Shown here: positions 1-11,090 of the stretch, piece after piece | How the letters are laid out: the number at the start of each line of letters is the position of its first letter | Position numbering within the stretch: the first letter of the stretch is position 1 | Source: Fragilaria crotonensis | Taxonomy: Eukaryota > Bacillariophyta > Fragilariophyceae > Fragilariales > Fragilariaceae | Reading direction: 5' to 3' | Length of the DNA stretch: 43,425 nucleotides | Assembly (NCBI GenBank): GCA_022925895.1 | Contig: JAKSYS010000533.1 | Location: forward strand, 1 to 43,425 | Made by a program: the position numbers and the translations under genes | The notes under the pieces: generated by a model | Seen by the model: the letters and a program-made list of their open reading frames with translations, nothing else | What the model was told of the DNA's origin: nothing | The model's database searches: none

Positions 1-634
1 TCTCGTCATCCAGCCCCGCGCGTTCATCAAACTGTTGTCCGGCGTCGCAGTGAACCACAGTCGATGGTCTCGCCTTGTACGGTAACGCATTGATCAGTCT
101 TTGAGTGGGTCGATAGTGCTTGTCCCAGAGCCCAAGTGGCGTTAACGACCAACGGGGTATGTGTTTCCTCTGATGTACATCACAGGTTTGGCTGACGCGA
201 GACGTGATTGAAGTCGGCACTCATTCGGCGGAGGCACGAAGTTGAGAAGAACAATCGAATCTTGGGGTTTCCACGGGATCGATTTCTGCGCATTCCTTGG
301 AATGTCGCACAGTGCAACGTTATGAAAGTCTGTCCAGTCAGCCGACACACAAACAGTGCGATTGAACTCCGCTCCCAACATGCGCCGCCAACAGACCGTG
401 GAGAATGTTTCCCATGCCCTGACCGCCTATTGTGTTGAAAACCAGGAACCGAGATCTCACTTCTGGAGATGGGCCGATCCCGCAACTGTTGCAGAAGGTG
501 TGGTGCTGTAGATAGGAGTCCAATAAGCGTTCCGTGCGATAGATAAAGAACTGAAAATAGATGCCCACGACGAAAATGGCTAGTACCTGCTGTGATTGGG
601 TCAGAAGGAAGTCAAGGGGACTCCTAAGTCTCAT
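1..634 (-). CDS. Membrane-anchored glycosyltransferase-like protein, partial (runs off left edge)
   Basis: The reading starts at the ATG at 634 (MRLRSPLDF...). A short N-terminus is followed by a hydrophobic stretch (VLAIFVVGIYFQFFIY), which suggests a type II signal anchor in the Golgi or secretory path. Then comes FLVFNTIGGQGMGN, the kind of Gly-rich block that opens fucosyltransferase-like nucleotide-sugar binding domains, then EFNRTVCVSADWTDFHN, a NECRLQSRLAS segment and GNTYP. After a frame change comes W-DKHYRPTQRLINALPY and TVVHCDAGQQFDERAGLDDE, which reaches the window edge. Frame changes fall near 372 and at the GGGG run 154-157. I recognise the arrangement from multi-copy diatom proteins of unknown substrate; assignment to a fucosyltransferase fold is inference. 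The C-terminal half is outside the window, so catalytic residues cannot be judged. Confidence 0.55.
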
Positions 635-766
635 AGCCGAGGGCTTCCTCCGCGGCTCGTCGAATGTTGCCGCTAAGGTGAACGATCCTGCATTTCGAGA
701 CAGAGGTTCATTGGCTATGCATACAACGGTAAACCTTTTTTATCATATGTTTTGTGCCAAGCGCGA

Positions 767-801
767 TACCTGGTACATGTACAATGTACATGTACCAGGT
801 A
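767..801. repeat. Near-perfect inverted repeat, 17-nt arms, 1-nt centre
   Basis: The arms are TACCTGGTACATGTACA and its exact complement, separated by a single A at 784. It lies between two divergent genes. It could form a cruciform or bind a symmetric factor; it is also the longest of a set of GTAC-rich palindromes spread through the intergenic DNA here. Confidence 0.8.
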
Positions 802-937
802 ATGGTATCATACTTGCATCCACAGGCACCCTCGCACGCGGTATCATACAAACGACGAGATTTGGACCGGCTGGCCTGGACCCTGCACGCTATGCCTTTT
901 TTAAAGTGTACCAGTATGCATAGAGCATCAGTACTGG

Positions 938-953
938 TACCAGGTACCTGGTA
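938..953. repeat. Perfect 16-bp palindrome TACCAGGTACCTGGTA
   Basis: An exact self-complementary 16-mer in the same intergenic region as the longer inverted repeat at 767-801. Both share the TACC(A/T)GGTAC words. Confidence 0.8.
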
Positions 954-1468
954 GTATTTGTACACTTCGAGTTAGGGGTTTTTACTCTCATGCCTCGCCC
1001 TCATGCAGCTGGCACAGTTATCGTGTATACATAGAAAGGATGCAACGTACGGTACAAGTACCATTGGTTATCATTCGAGTACACCGAGCGATGAGCAGTG
1101 CAAGGGTCAAGCAATGATTGGTGGGATCATCGGTTTTCAACATCGTCCATGCCACTATGCCTTCAGATTGGCAACAGTCAGCGGAGGAGAATTGTAGTAT
1201 GGATGTCACTTCTCTGTCTCTATGTGCTCTTAAAGCTCAGCGTGACTTGCAAGAGAGCGAGGGACATTCCATTATTCCATGACAGGCAAGACTGCGATGG
1301 AACATCGAGCCAGACAGTCGTTGTCATCACTATATTTCAAACTGGCAAGTTGTGGAACGGAAAATTTGAAATCAGTTAAAACATTTCCAGATCACAACTT
1401 CTACCCGTTTCACTTCGATACGCGTTGCGTTTCAACAACAGTTGGCGAAGGGCACGGGGTGTTGCATC

Positions 1469-4187
1469 ATGACAGTTGCTTCCTTGTGGAAAGTTCTCGA
1501 CAACGCAGGATGTGGTGTTGCTGTGGGAGCCAACGAGATGATGAATCTCAATCATTTTCGTCTTGACCTCGCCAATCCTTGGAACTACAATGACACAAAT
1601 CGTGAATCTTTACCACACCAACGTCCAGCCTTGGCTGTAGATCTCTCCATTTGGATTTGCGAAGCTCTGACGTCTCCAGCGATGGCGGCTAACCATACGA
1701 ACCCAGCGCTTCATTTGGTCTTCACTCGGACAATCAAACTTCTTGGTATGGGAATCAAACTCGTTATTGTTATTGAAAAACGAAGAGTTCGACGCACCGA
1801 GGAACCCGATAGTTTTCGAAAGCGGCGCACTGGAACAGCATTCTGGAAAGCGTGCAAGAGCTGTGAGGAAATGTTCGAGTGTATGGGAGTTCCAGTTGTT
1901 AAGGCAAAGGCTGAAGGTGAAGCCCTTTGCGCTCTGTTGAATCTACGAGGAGTGGTCGACGGTGTCATTTCCAACGATGGCGATTGTCTCCTGTTTGGGG
2001 CCAAAGTTGTGTACACGAAGTTCTCAATTGAGAATCTGCAGAATTCCGAAGTTGTTTGCTACGAGTCTTCCAGGCTTGCAGCTGTGGTAGAAGAGGAGAA
2101 TGACGAGCGCCAACACGCAGCTGATTGCGGCAAAATACAGTTGAGTCGGCATGACTTGGTGTCCTTTGCGCTCTGACGGGCAGTGATTTGGCTGGGAATG
2201 GTCTTCCTCGGTCACAAGAAGGCTGTGCGTTTCATCTATAAGTGCAAACACGACCATCCGTTATCGGTCGAGACAGCGACCATCGATGAACTCAATCTTG
2301 GGCGAGGACTGCTTTCGTAGTCCGCGAGTCTGGATGTGTCAATTTGGGCTTGAAGGAAGGTAGAGGACGGTGTTGCACGACGTGCTCTCATCCAGGTGAC
2401 AAGCGAAGTCATTTGAAGGATGGTTGTGAAACATGCGGAACGGAACCTGGCGAGCCGTGTTTCCAATTCACGGAAAGTGACCGATTTCGCCAAAGTCTTC
2501 GCTCCAAAGCGTTGGCACTTCAACCCTCGTTTTCCCCTGAGATGGTCGTTGACGCTTACTTGAGACCGAACGACAATTCCATTCCTTTGGTGCTGGAAGG
2601 CGCAACTGCTGCAACCCTTGAAATGAAAATGCCGAGCATCAAAGCTTTTTTGGCGATGAAATTGATCGTTAAGGGCCAGAGTCATGCAGCCAGCCGTGAA
2701 TACGTCGTGGAATCTTTGTCGAGATTATTGGTACGGCGCAACCTTTTTGGAAACCCGAGGAAGCTGTTGACAGCAACGCAAAAGCGAGGCGTTAGCAAGG
2801 AAATGCCTCTTCCTGTACGGATCTCTCGTCAGCTCGTTAGATATAAGGCACCGTGTTTCGAAGTCTCCTGGCGGGTCAGCGCAACGGTTACCGATTCCGA
2901 TGGCAACGGCATCGACGGATACGAGTTTTCTACGATCGAACCAAAGGAGTTAATCAAGAAGCGGTTTCCCGATTTGGTGTCGAATTTTCGAGATGTCGAG
3001 GCGGAACGACTCAAGCAAGGAAACGCTGAACGAGAAAAGCGAAAAGATTTCATCGAGACATTTCTATTGTGCAAAACTGATGACGGCGAGATGGACGATG
3101 AGATAAAACAAGGTCGTAAACAAGCGGGAAGGAAGAAGCGACGTCTTGAATCCTTCTTTGAAGGTCAACGTGAGAAGGGATCGCCAAGCAGGAAGTGTAC
3201 AAGGGTGGACGTTACCGAAACCGAAGAGATGAAAGCCTTGACGCGTCCTTTCGGTGAATTGAAGAGGATAGCATCAGATGACTATGACTACAGCACCATA
3301 GCATCTGGTAGCATCGTGTTTGGAATCTGTGTTCCCGACGCCAAGACGACAAAGCAGTTCGGGCGACCGAAAACCCGACAGTGTAATTTGGAGCCTCTCG
3401 GTATGAGCATAGCAGTCAGCAAGTCTTCGATAGTCCAACATAGTGTCGTGACGAACGTTGGCGAGGACAACTTGGCAGACTGCGGGTCGTCGGCGAACCA
3501 AAATACTATGGAGAGGCGACCTGAAGAGCACAACCTTGCATCGGTGCTTCAAACGACTCGTTCGATTCAGGAAGAAGGGTCGAAACCTCTGTTGTCAAGC
3601 ATTTACCGCAGTCTTCCTCGCTGTGGGTGAGCGAACAGGACAAAACAGAGCACATGACTTCGTTATTGCGCGTCAATGTGCAGCTGCGACGAGGATATGA
3701 ACGAGAAGGGCATGGTCTTCCGACGTATATCCAGCCAAAGGTGGTCGAGGCTGTCGAAGCTTCCTCAGAACAGGGCAATACTGGGCGAATCACTTCACCG
3801 CTTAAGTCTTTGGAAGTCTCCAAGTCTTCTGCTAACGGAGAGACGCCGGAACTCACTGTAGAATTGTCTCAACCGCCTGTGCCTCTTAGATTCTTGGATT
3901 CTGGAAGAGAGATGCTTTGTCTTCATCCTGACACTTGGATGGAAAGTGCGGTGACTCGGGAAGGCTCGACAATTGTGAGCGATACAAACGTCGTTCGTCG
4001 GCTGGATTTTGACGACGTTAACTCAAGTCCTGAATACTTACGAGACTCCGCCAAGATTCCGTGTCTGACTCCAGGACAGCACCACTTTATTGTTTGCGAC
4101 ATGGGGATTCCAATAACAGTATCGCCTCTGATGGCTCGAGGTGCTGTTTGTCTTCGAGAGTCGTCAACTTCACGAGAAGCCCCATGA
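1469..4187 (+). CDS. GEN1: GEN1/Yen1-like Holliday-junction resolvase (Rad2/XPG family), frame-broken
   Basis: Nuclear structure-specific nuclease that cuts four-way junctions. The start at 1469 gives MTVASLWKVLDNAG, the usual Rad2/XPG beginning. Order seen: XPG-N with LAVDLSIWICEA (Asp near residue 58) and VIVIE, where GEN1 has Glu instead of the FEN1 Asp; XPG-I with KAEGEALCALLN and SNDGDCLLFGA, carrying the acidic metal ligands; a helix-hairpin-helix block LTGSD..GNGLPR / GHKKAVRF; the GEN1-type Cys cluster CCTTCSHPGDKRSH..GCETCG; and a chromodomain-like piece KAPCFEVSWRV near 2850-2880. The tail is long and Ser-rich. The span gives about 900 residues, like animal GEN1. Reading moves through frames near 2173, 2206-2211, about 2319 and between 3580 and 3627. 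No intron fits these shifts, because homology continues across them with almost no gap. All key residues are kept, so sequencing indels are likelier than a dead gene, but a pseudogene cannot be excluded. Confidence 0.82.
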
Positions 4188-4780
4188 GCAACCCATGAAC
4201 GATGTTCGTTGAAGTCCTCCGACGGTCCATGGTGCCAGTACCGAGGGATACTGTGTACTGTAATAGGATGTGCCAGTGCTTGAGTTCTCCGTACTCAGTA
4301 CAGGAGTACACATTATACATTATACGTCGACGGGGGTTACAGTGAAATGTTTCCGCTTCAACGGCCTACAGCCTACAGTGAATCCCCTCTATTCAGTAAT
4401 TGCGCAGTCGTATAGTCGTATGATACTGTAGTACCTGGTACTCAACAAAGTACTGGTACCTGTAATGCGTAGAAGGGAGTACGGTACGAGTATGATACCA
4501 TGAGATACCCCATGGATACGTGGTATAGCATACTCCGGTACGAGTACATGAGACTGGCGTACGTACATTGGTAGTCGATCGTCTGTCGTGTAACCGGATA
4601 TCCTTCCATGAGAGTCCATTTTGACCGCGCAGTACATATGCATAGACTGGATAGACTGTGGACTGTGGACCACCGCCGACAGCATTGTCATTGCCACAAA
4701 CAACATTGTGTGTACAGTTCATCTTCGTTCCTTCACACGCTCTCGTCACCATTCACCATTGACCATTGACTGCAAACCAC
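4188..4780. other. Intergenic region, GTAC-rich, presumed CCT1 promoter
   Basis: Follows the nuclease gene and precedes the CCT1 start. It is rich in GTACC, GTACT and TGGTACC words (for example 4433-4463). No gene is supported. A short CCATTGACCATTGAC repeat sits just before the CCT1 ATG. Confidence 0.5.
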
Positions 4781-6531
4781 ATGAACTCACAAGCAGCAGG
4801 ACAATTAGGACTGGTGAGTTTCTCCTGTGTCAGAGAAAGGGATACGCCTTGTCTGTCGGGTTGCAAAACAACCGTTCAAATGATTTCTCACTTGATTGTT
4901 CGCCTGCCATCCCTCCTCGACTTCAGTTCCTCAACGGGACACGCGAATCAGGTGCGGATGTTCGCACAAGCAACGTTACGGCAGCCCTAGCAATTGCTAA
5001 TATTGTCAAATCCTCGCTAGGACCGGTCGGCCTTGATAAGATGCTTGTTGACGACATTGGTGATGTCACTATCACCAACGACGGGGCAACGATTTTAGCT
5101 CAATTGGAAGTGGACCATCCAGCAGGTCGCGTATTGGTCGACTTGGCGCAATTGCAAGACAGAGAAGTTGGCGACGGAACAACATCGGTGGTCATTATCG
5201 CCTCAGAACTATTGAAACGTGGAAATGAACTCGTACTTCAGGGCCTGCATCCCGACCATCTTAGCCGGGTATCGTGCAGCTCCTCAAGGCTGCCATTGCC
5301 TACCTCAAGAAAGAAATGATAGTGCAGGTTAGCAATTTGGACGATGAGCATCTTATAAATGCGGCCAAGACCAGCATGTCTAGCAAGATTCTGGGCAAGG
5401 AGGCGGATTTTTTCGCCAAATTGGCTGTCGACGCTGTCAGGTCAGTCAAGATGAAGGCGGACGCGTCGGGCACCAAATTCAAGTATCCACTGTCCGCCAT
5501 ACATATTCTGAAGGCTCACGGTAAGTCTTCATCCGAATCGGAGCTGGTCGACGGTGGCTTCTCTCCACGCCACCCGTGCGGCTCAGGGTATGCCAATTGC
5601 AGTCGAGGGTGGTCAAGTGAAGATCGCTCTGCTAGATATGAACCTTCAACGTCATCGTCTGGCCATGGGCGTTCAAATTTTGGTGGAAGATCCCGAGGAA
5701 ATCGAGAAAATCAAGAAGCGCGAGATGGACATCGTCAAGGAACGGATCGACAAGATTTTGAATGCCGGTGCCAAAGTGATCCTGACGACAAAGGGAGTTG
5801 ATGACATGTGCATGAAGTATTTTGTGGAGGCGGGTGCTATTTGCGCTCGTCGTTGCGATAAGGATGATTTAAAACGTCTTGCCAAGGCTACTGGAGGGCG
5901 CGTCGTGACGACCATGGCTGATATGGAAGGCGATGAATCGTTTGACATTGAGAACCTCGGAACTTGTGAAGCATTCCGTGAAGTGCGTGTCGGCGATGGC
6001 GAGATGCTGTACGCCTATGGTTGCCAGGGTAGTGGGGCGTCTACCATCGTCCTCCGTGGCGCCAATGAGTACATGTTGGATGAGATGGATCGTGCTCTCC
6101 ATGATTCGCTCTGCATGGTCAAGCGCATGTTGGAATCAAATACGTTAGTCCCCGGTGGCGGTGCCGTTGAGGTGGCCTTGAGTGTTTACCTGGAAAATTA
6201 TGCGACAACTCTTGAAACAAGAGAGCAACTTGCCATTCACGAGTTCGCCCAAGCATTGTTGGTTATCCCCAAAACTTTGGCTGTCAACGCCGCCAAGGAT
6301 TCGTCTGAGTTGGTTGCACAACTTCGTGCCACACATGCTAGGAGTCAAAAGGGTGAGCCAGAACTCAAGTGGATGGGGTTGGATCTTATCGACGGTGTCA
6401 TACGAGACAACCTTAAAGCTGGTGTTGTTGAACCTGCCATGTCCAAGATCAAGAGTTTGAGATTTGCTACGGAGGCCGCCATTACCATTCTCCGCATAGA
6501 TGATCGCATTACACTTAATGCTCAACGATAG
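4781..6531 (+). CDS. CCT1: T-complex protein 1 subunit alpha (CCT1/TCP-1 alpha)
   Basis: One of eight subunits of the cytosolic TRiC/CCT chaperonin, which folds actin, tubulin and other clients with ATP. Exon 1 (4781-4813) reads MNSQAAGQLGL. After a 113-nt intron the protein resumes at FLNGTRES and shows the group II chaperonin signature LGPVGLDKMLVDDIGDVTI, NDGATIL and GDGTTS. Further on are LINAAKTSMSSKI, ILKAHG, GVDDMCMKYFVEAGA, PGGGAVE.ALS and ATEAAITILRIDD. These choose the alpha subunit over other CCTs. Stop at 6531. Three small frame changes interrupt conserved text: an extra C near 5249, a lost GT in a GT run near 5269, and a lost CT in a CT run near 5560. For an essential gene this argues for consensus errors. 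It converges on the hemerythrin-like gene, with 70 bp between their stops. Confidence 0.93.
4814..4926 (+). other. CCT1 intron 1 (113 nt, phase 0)
   Basis: GTGAGT...CTTCAG boundaries lie exactly between MNSQAAGQLGL and FLNGTRES. Removing it joins frame and homology. In-frame translation of the intron gives sequence unlike CCT1. Confidence 0.8.
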
Positions 6532-6601
6532 AGAAAAGGAAGACGGCATCAAAGGGAAACAAATTAATGGATAGACTTGAAACAGTTGATTTCTAAGATC
6601 A

Positions 6602-7520
6602 CTACACCAGTCGTGCATGTTTTAGGATCTCCAGCTGGTTCACCATGGCCTTCACATAATGCCGATGTCTTGGCTTCAGAATCAAATTCCACCCGATCGC
6701 TTCCATCATCCTTGGTGTCTTTTGAGCCTTCATACTCTCCTTCATGCCGACCTCTCCCACGTAGTGCACGATAGCACCCATCTCGACAGCTGGTCCCATC
6801 ATACCCAACCGATGTTGCATCCTTTGCACATGTTTCGGATGGAAATATGCTCTCATAAGGGCGATACACTTCTTCTTCCTGGTCCAAGTGCTGCAATATG
6901 ACGCGATTGTAGTCGGTCCACAGTGACTTCAATTCCGTGATGCACGTGACAATGTTGTCGGATGGAGGAGAAATTCTGTCAGTGTTGTCACTACCGGTAG
7001 AACTAGCAACACTAGTGCCGATCTCAACAATCCGTTGAACAAGGGTGTCAATCGCGTCGAGCCGTTGCAATATCTCTTGATGGTCATTCTCGACGAAGTC
7101 GGGCCACCGGAATCGCTGTGTCGCAAATCTTTTAATAATCCTGTCTTCGTTGCGATGATGTGAATGCATGTGTTTCAGATGGCCTCGCCACCATTTCTGC
7201 ATTGCGATGACTACAACGCTGTGATCAGTGACCGCGGTTGCGGCTGGTACAGTGGATGCCGAAGGAATTGAAACGAGTGACTCAAGAGCCATCTGAAAGT
7301 CATTCACTTCACCCCGGAGCGCCTCATGAGCAATCCACCAACCGTCATGTTGCACGCCATACGTCCAAGTAGACGTCATGACGGGTGGATACTTGTCATG
7401 GATCTGGTACACTGGTTCAGTTGGATCAAACGGTGCTGACGTGATATCAGTACCATTGAATGCTGCTGTGGCGCTTTTGAGAAGAACGACTACCGGTAGT
7501 AGTGGCAGGACGCACTTCAT
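6602..7520 (-). CDS. Hemerythrin-like HHE-domain protein with signal peptide
   Basis: The start at 7520 (MKCVLPLLPVVVLLKSATAAF) gives a signal peptide ending before Phe. The A-F junction resembles the diatom plastid cleavage motif, so the product may be plastidial or secreted. The body has the helical HHE pattern: HMHSHHRNEDR, a second NDHQEIL, and a third YNRVILQHLDQEEEVY. These provide His and acidic ligands for a di-iron or other metal site that may bind O2 or react with NO. The C-terminal part continues in another frame after about 6857 (RAYFHPKHV, GAIVHYVGEVGM, LKPRHRHYVKAMVNQLE) and stops at 6602. That tail is typical of long eukaryotic hemerythrin-like proteins. The single frame change follows a CCCTT run and is probably an indel error. 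Substrate and role are unknown. Confidence 0.75.
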
Positions 7521-8133
7521 GAGGCTAGTTGTTACGTTAAGCTTATGGTGTGCAGACAACAGCCTTGCGACGTCGCTGACTACTCGGAGAATAACGGTAT
7601 CTCTGCATACTTGCTTTTGGTCTTTCGTGAGTCGTGAGTACATACCGGTAGAATAGTAGATCCAGTACTCCGTACCAGTACATTAGCTCCAGAGTACTAC
7701 CATCTACAACACCATAGACTATCGTAGCAATGCGAGACCACACAAATCAATCTTTCGCATCGTTTATGGCGCAAGGAGCAACCCTCGAATGTCCTAAACG
7801 TACTCGGTGCTGTAGGTTGGGCTGGCACTATGACGCTACCTCCGGTTGGAACTCAGTCCTCAGTCCTCAGGTCAAATGCCCTGATCGCTGGGACTCCGGA
7901 AACACACCGCTGCCAGGAAACAAACTTAGAGTTTGAGACGCACACGCAACGTCACCAAGTCCGGATTTTCCGGATGTCCGATGGATATTTTCAGGACGAC
8001 TAAATCCGTGGCCAAACTCTCAAGCATCCAACAAGTTCCCCTGGTCACTTGACAGGCAAGCCTTGTACTCTGTGAGACCAGAATCATGAAGTGGCATGTG
8101 GACCAGGTCTCGAAGAATGATCCAGCTGTGGCG
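7521..8133. other. Intergenic region
   Basis: Upstream of the hemerythrin-like gene and downstream of the NAXD gene, both on the minus strand. Contains scattered ACCGGT and GTACC words (such as ACCGGTAG at 7645-7652) near the hemerythrin start. No coding region recognised. Confidence 0.45.
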
Positions 8134-9174
8134 CTACGAATCAATCGCTTCCATTTCCATCATTGTAGGACCGATGAAATTCAATACATCAGGAGCTGTC
8201 ATGGCGCGTCGCTTGGACTGGAATGCAGAATGAGTTGCTCTTTTTGTGACACAGCAGGCCGCCCAACAAGATAACTGTTGATCGACATCACATCCACGAG
8301 ATTGCAAGATCATGTGCCACCCAATGAAGGTGGCTAGAGTTCCGGATAAAATGTCCCCCAACCCGCCGCTTCGTTTCAATCCACCAATCTCCGTACAGAC
8401 GAGTGGCTCCAGGGCGTCACCTTGCGTAATCAAATCCTGAGCTCCTTTCTGAACAATCAAACCTTTGGTAAAGAGACCCATGTCCTCACCTCCGAAGGCT
8501 TGCATGAGACGCTTGTATTCCATCACATTCGGCGTTAGGACAACTTTATCGTAGTCGGCCAGGATTCCCTTGTAGTCGTCTAGTGTCAGAAGGAACAGGG
8601 CATCTGCATCTACAACGATCCAGAGGTTGCGTGCCATGGCCTGCTTCATAATTTGGGCGGTGGCTTGAAAAACGAGCGGGCAGCGACCTAAACCAGGTCC
8701 CATGACCAAAACATGCAGCCGATCCATGTACGATACAACTTTTCAACCATGCCATCCACTAGCGCGCCCTGCTCTTTCTCAGTGCCTTCGTTCCTAGCGG
8801 AGTCAAGACTCGATGCAACGTACACCGGCGCCACCATGAGTTCTGGAGAGTATGATTTGATGGCAAGCGCAGCTTCCTGGGCGCAAAAGATAAAGGCCAA
8901 ATCGGCGCCGGCATGGAGAGCTGCCATTCCCGCGTAGTACGGTGCCCTGTATACTGCGCAGACCCACCCAATACCCAATCCGTCCAGAGGAACCCTTGTG
9001 GTTGTCAGGTGAAAGTGGAAGAAAACATTTGGCGAGCTTCCAGCTTTTGTCGTTCCATGCATATGGTGATGATACCATGAGTGCAGTCGACAAGCTGCGG
9101 GATTCGCGGGCAGATATCGCAAGGAGCGACACAACGCTGTGAAGGTAGGAACCTGTGGCTATGCGATATACCAT
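8134..9174 (-). CDS. NAXD: ATP/ADP-dependent NAD(P)HX dehydratase (NAXD, YjeF-C/CARKD)
   Basis: Repair enzyme that dehydrates the damaged S-hydrates of NADH and NADPH. Conserved blocks in order: [26 protein letters not shown] then [38 protein letters not shown] (nucleotide-binding loop); [31 protein letters not shown]; and [12 protein letters not shown] with the catalytic Asp. It ends at 8134. I chose the Met at 9174 because it leads in frame into the first block. The N-terminus could be an organelle presequence but is uncertain. Three frame changes are explained by runs one base short: CCC at 8945-8947, CCC at 8974-8976 and TTTT at 8740-8743 (plus-strand letters). No catalytic residue is lost. 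Confidence 0.88.
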
Positions 9175-9777
9175 GAGACACCTTCGAGCGCTCAAGCAAG
9201 AAGGCAGATACCAGCGAACGAGGAGCGACTTTGACTCAGGGGTCAATTGGGATGAAAGCGGAGTCTCTGGGATAAGATTCAGAACAGTAAGAAACAAATG
9301 TGTCGACACTTCATTGAAAACGGAAGCATATCTCGTATGTCATCTGAGGCGTCGACAAGACAGTGATGACAATATGATACTACAGTACTGTAAAATGCCG
9401 TGGACCGTGAGACCGTGGACCTTGGTACTACCGGTAGTAGACTATTGTACCTGACATGTATAACATATATTGATATATGAATACATTCTATGCAGACTGC
9501 AATTCTAGCTACCGGTAGTACCACGGTAGGTACTCAATCGTGTGACTTCTCCGCTCCTGCATTACTGTATTACTAACAATTTGTACCGGTAGTGAATTTG
9601 CATTGTAGGTTTGTGCGAGATATGAACTGCTGCGTATTGCAGATGGTGGTGCTGCGTTGTTTATTCGCGACGGCATTGATGCCACGACATTATGATCACT
9701 AAAACAAGATGAGCAAGTTGTATTCTAGTAACAAGGGCCCTAACAGGGCACATAATTGGAGAAGCCAAAGCTCACAT
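9175..9777. other. Intergenic region with ACCGGT palindromes
   Basis: Between two minus-strand genes. Contains TACTACCGGTAGTA (9426-9439, a perfect 14-bp palindrome) and further copies of TACCGGTAG near 9511 and 9585. No gene seen. Confidence 0.5.
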
Positions 9778-10445
9778 CTACAGGCCAGCATACTCCGAGG
9801 CCGCCTTCTGGAGCTTGATGAGTCCGGCTTGAAACATGGCTTCGTTGTAGCCACGCTTCGTTGGGTTTCGTCGACAGATAGCACTGTTTAAAGCTGTTGC
9901 AAATGTTAGCCATACCAAATAAGGCAGCAAAAGTAATCCCGAGTGGATTATTTTGATAGAACAACGGAATGATGATCAGCAACGATATCATCATCAACGA
10001 GTTTAGAATCATACCCATTCGGAGACGTTTCATTCCGAAAAGACTGGAGCCCATTCAATGCAAGGTAATGAATCATCCAGAGGACCATTGGCGTCGACGT
10101 CAGTGACTGTGTTCGTTGGTAGACTCGAGCAGCTGCCACCCCCATCGCCGAGTACAGAATTGTCCACACAGGACCGAACAAGAAATCAGGTGGCGTCCAA
10201 GGCGGCAGATCAATCTTTTTGTACCACGACTTGGCCTGGCTCACAACAGGTGCTCCCAGCGCCCCTCCTACCGCATGCCCGGCTGCCCATGCGACAGGCG
10301 ATGACGTGAGCGCCAGCGCGGGTGATTGGGATCGCACCGACACCACCTTGGCATGTACACGTGGTTGACCGGGCGCAAAGGCGATCGCCCCCGACGTTCC
10401 GCCGAGAAGCAAAGCCAAAGTAATGAGAAACTTAGATTCCACCAT
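9778..10445 (-). CDS. TspO/MBR family protein (translocator protein), plastid-type presequence
   Basis: Five-helix membrane protein of the tryptophan-rich sensory protein / benzodiazepine-receptor family, which binds porphyrins and sterols. The Met at 10445 starts MVESKFLITLALLLGG, followed by SGAIAFAPGQP. The hydrophobic leader plus AFAP strongly resembles a diatom bipartite plastid presequence. An alternative Met lies at 10463. Family motifs: WYKKIDLPPWTPPDFLFGPVWT, YLALNGLQS, FGMKRLRMGM, PLFYQNN, LLPYLVWLTFATALN and a C-terminal NPTKRGYNE. The frame changes at the AAAA runs 10038-10041 and 9929-9932 (plus strand); homology resumes at once each time. The stop is at 9778-9780. A role in porphyrin handling in the plastid envelope or ER is inference. 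Ferrochelatase lies 11 kb away on the same strand but is not linked to it. Confidence 0.85.
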
Positions 10446-10900
10446 TGCCAAGGAGAATATCACAGAAATAGTGTAACAATTTAGTGGCTTCTCATTTTCA
10501 ACAAGAAAGATCCTCGCTGAAACTGTTCAGAAACGTCTGCGACAATACAGACATACAGTACCAGTATCGGAGTGGTATCGATACATTTCCGGTGTTTTGC
10601 AACCGAAGTAGTATTTTCAACTCCCTCCGGTATGTGTATACGACAGGGACCTGTAGAACTTGCAGGTACTGTGACAAAAACGCAGTGCGGAACATCAGGA
10701 TCTTTTGCAACCCAGTTGCACGTAGGGTTGCAAAATTTCTACGAGAGAACGGCGTAGGTTTGCAACCCAATCCTTGTTTTTTGCAACTCGAATTAGTCAA
10801 TCACAGCAGTACCAGGTACAGTACCAAAGTAAGGGTGCATTGGGGTAACCCTGATTTTCACGAGTTCTCAGATGCCGGGTACTCTAGCCAAGTACTACCG

Positions 10901-11090
10901 TACTCCACTACTCCACTACTCCACTACTCCACTACTCCACTACTCCACTACTCCACTACTCCACTACTCCACTACTCCACTACTCCACTACTCCACTACT
11001 CCACTACTCCACTACTCCACTACTCCACTACTCCACTACTCCACTACTCCACTACTCCACTACTCCACTACTCCACTACTCCACTACTCC
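10901..11090. repeat. Minisatellite, 8-bp unit ACTACTCC, about 24 copies
   Basis: An uninterrupted run of the octamer across 190 nt, with no visible variant copies until it breaks at 11091. Because 8 is not a multiple of 3, every forward frame reads the same octapeptide LLHYSTTP without stops, which creates long but meaningless open frames. It marks the border between the GC-balanced gene cluster on the left and the AT-rich desert on the right. Confidence 0.95.

Larger units (their letters stand above)
635..1468. other. Intergenic region with GTAC palindromes
   Basis: This lies between two divergently oriented genes, so it should hold both promoters. No convincing gene is seen. It carries two strong GTAC-centred palindromes (767-801 and 938-953) and several further GTAC or TGGTACC words. 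No TATA box or other core element can be placed with confidence. Confidence 0.5.

Noticed and set aside
1469..6531. Frame changes in the nuclease and CCT1 genes as introns
   Set aside because: Homology on both sides of each change is contiguous to within one or two residues, leaving no room for an intron; the true CCT1 intron (4814-4926) looks quite different.
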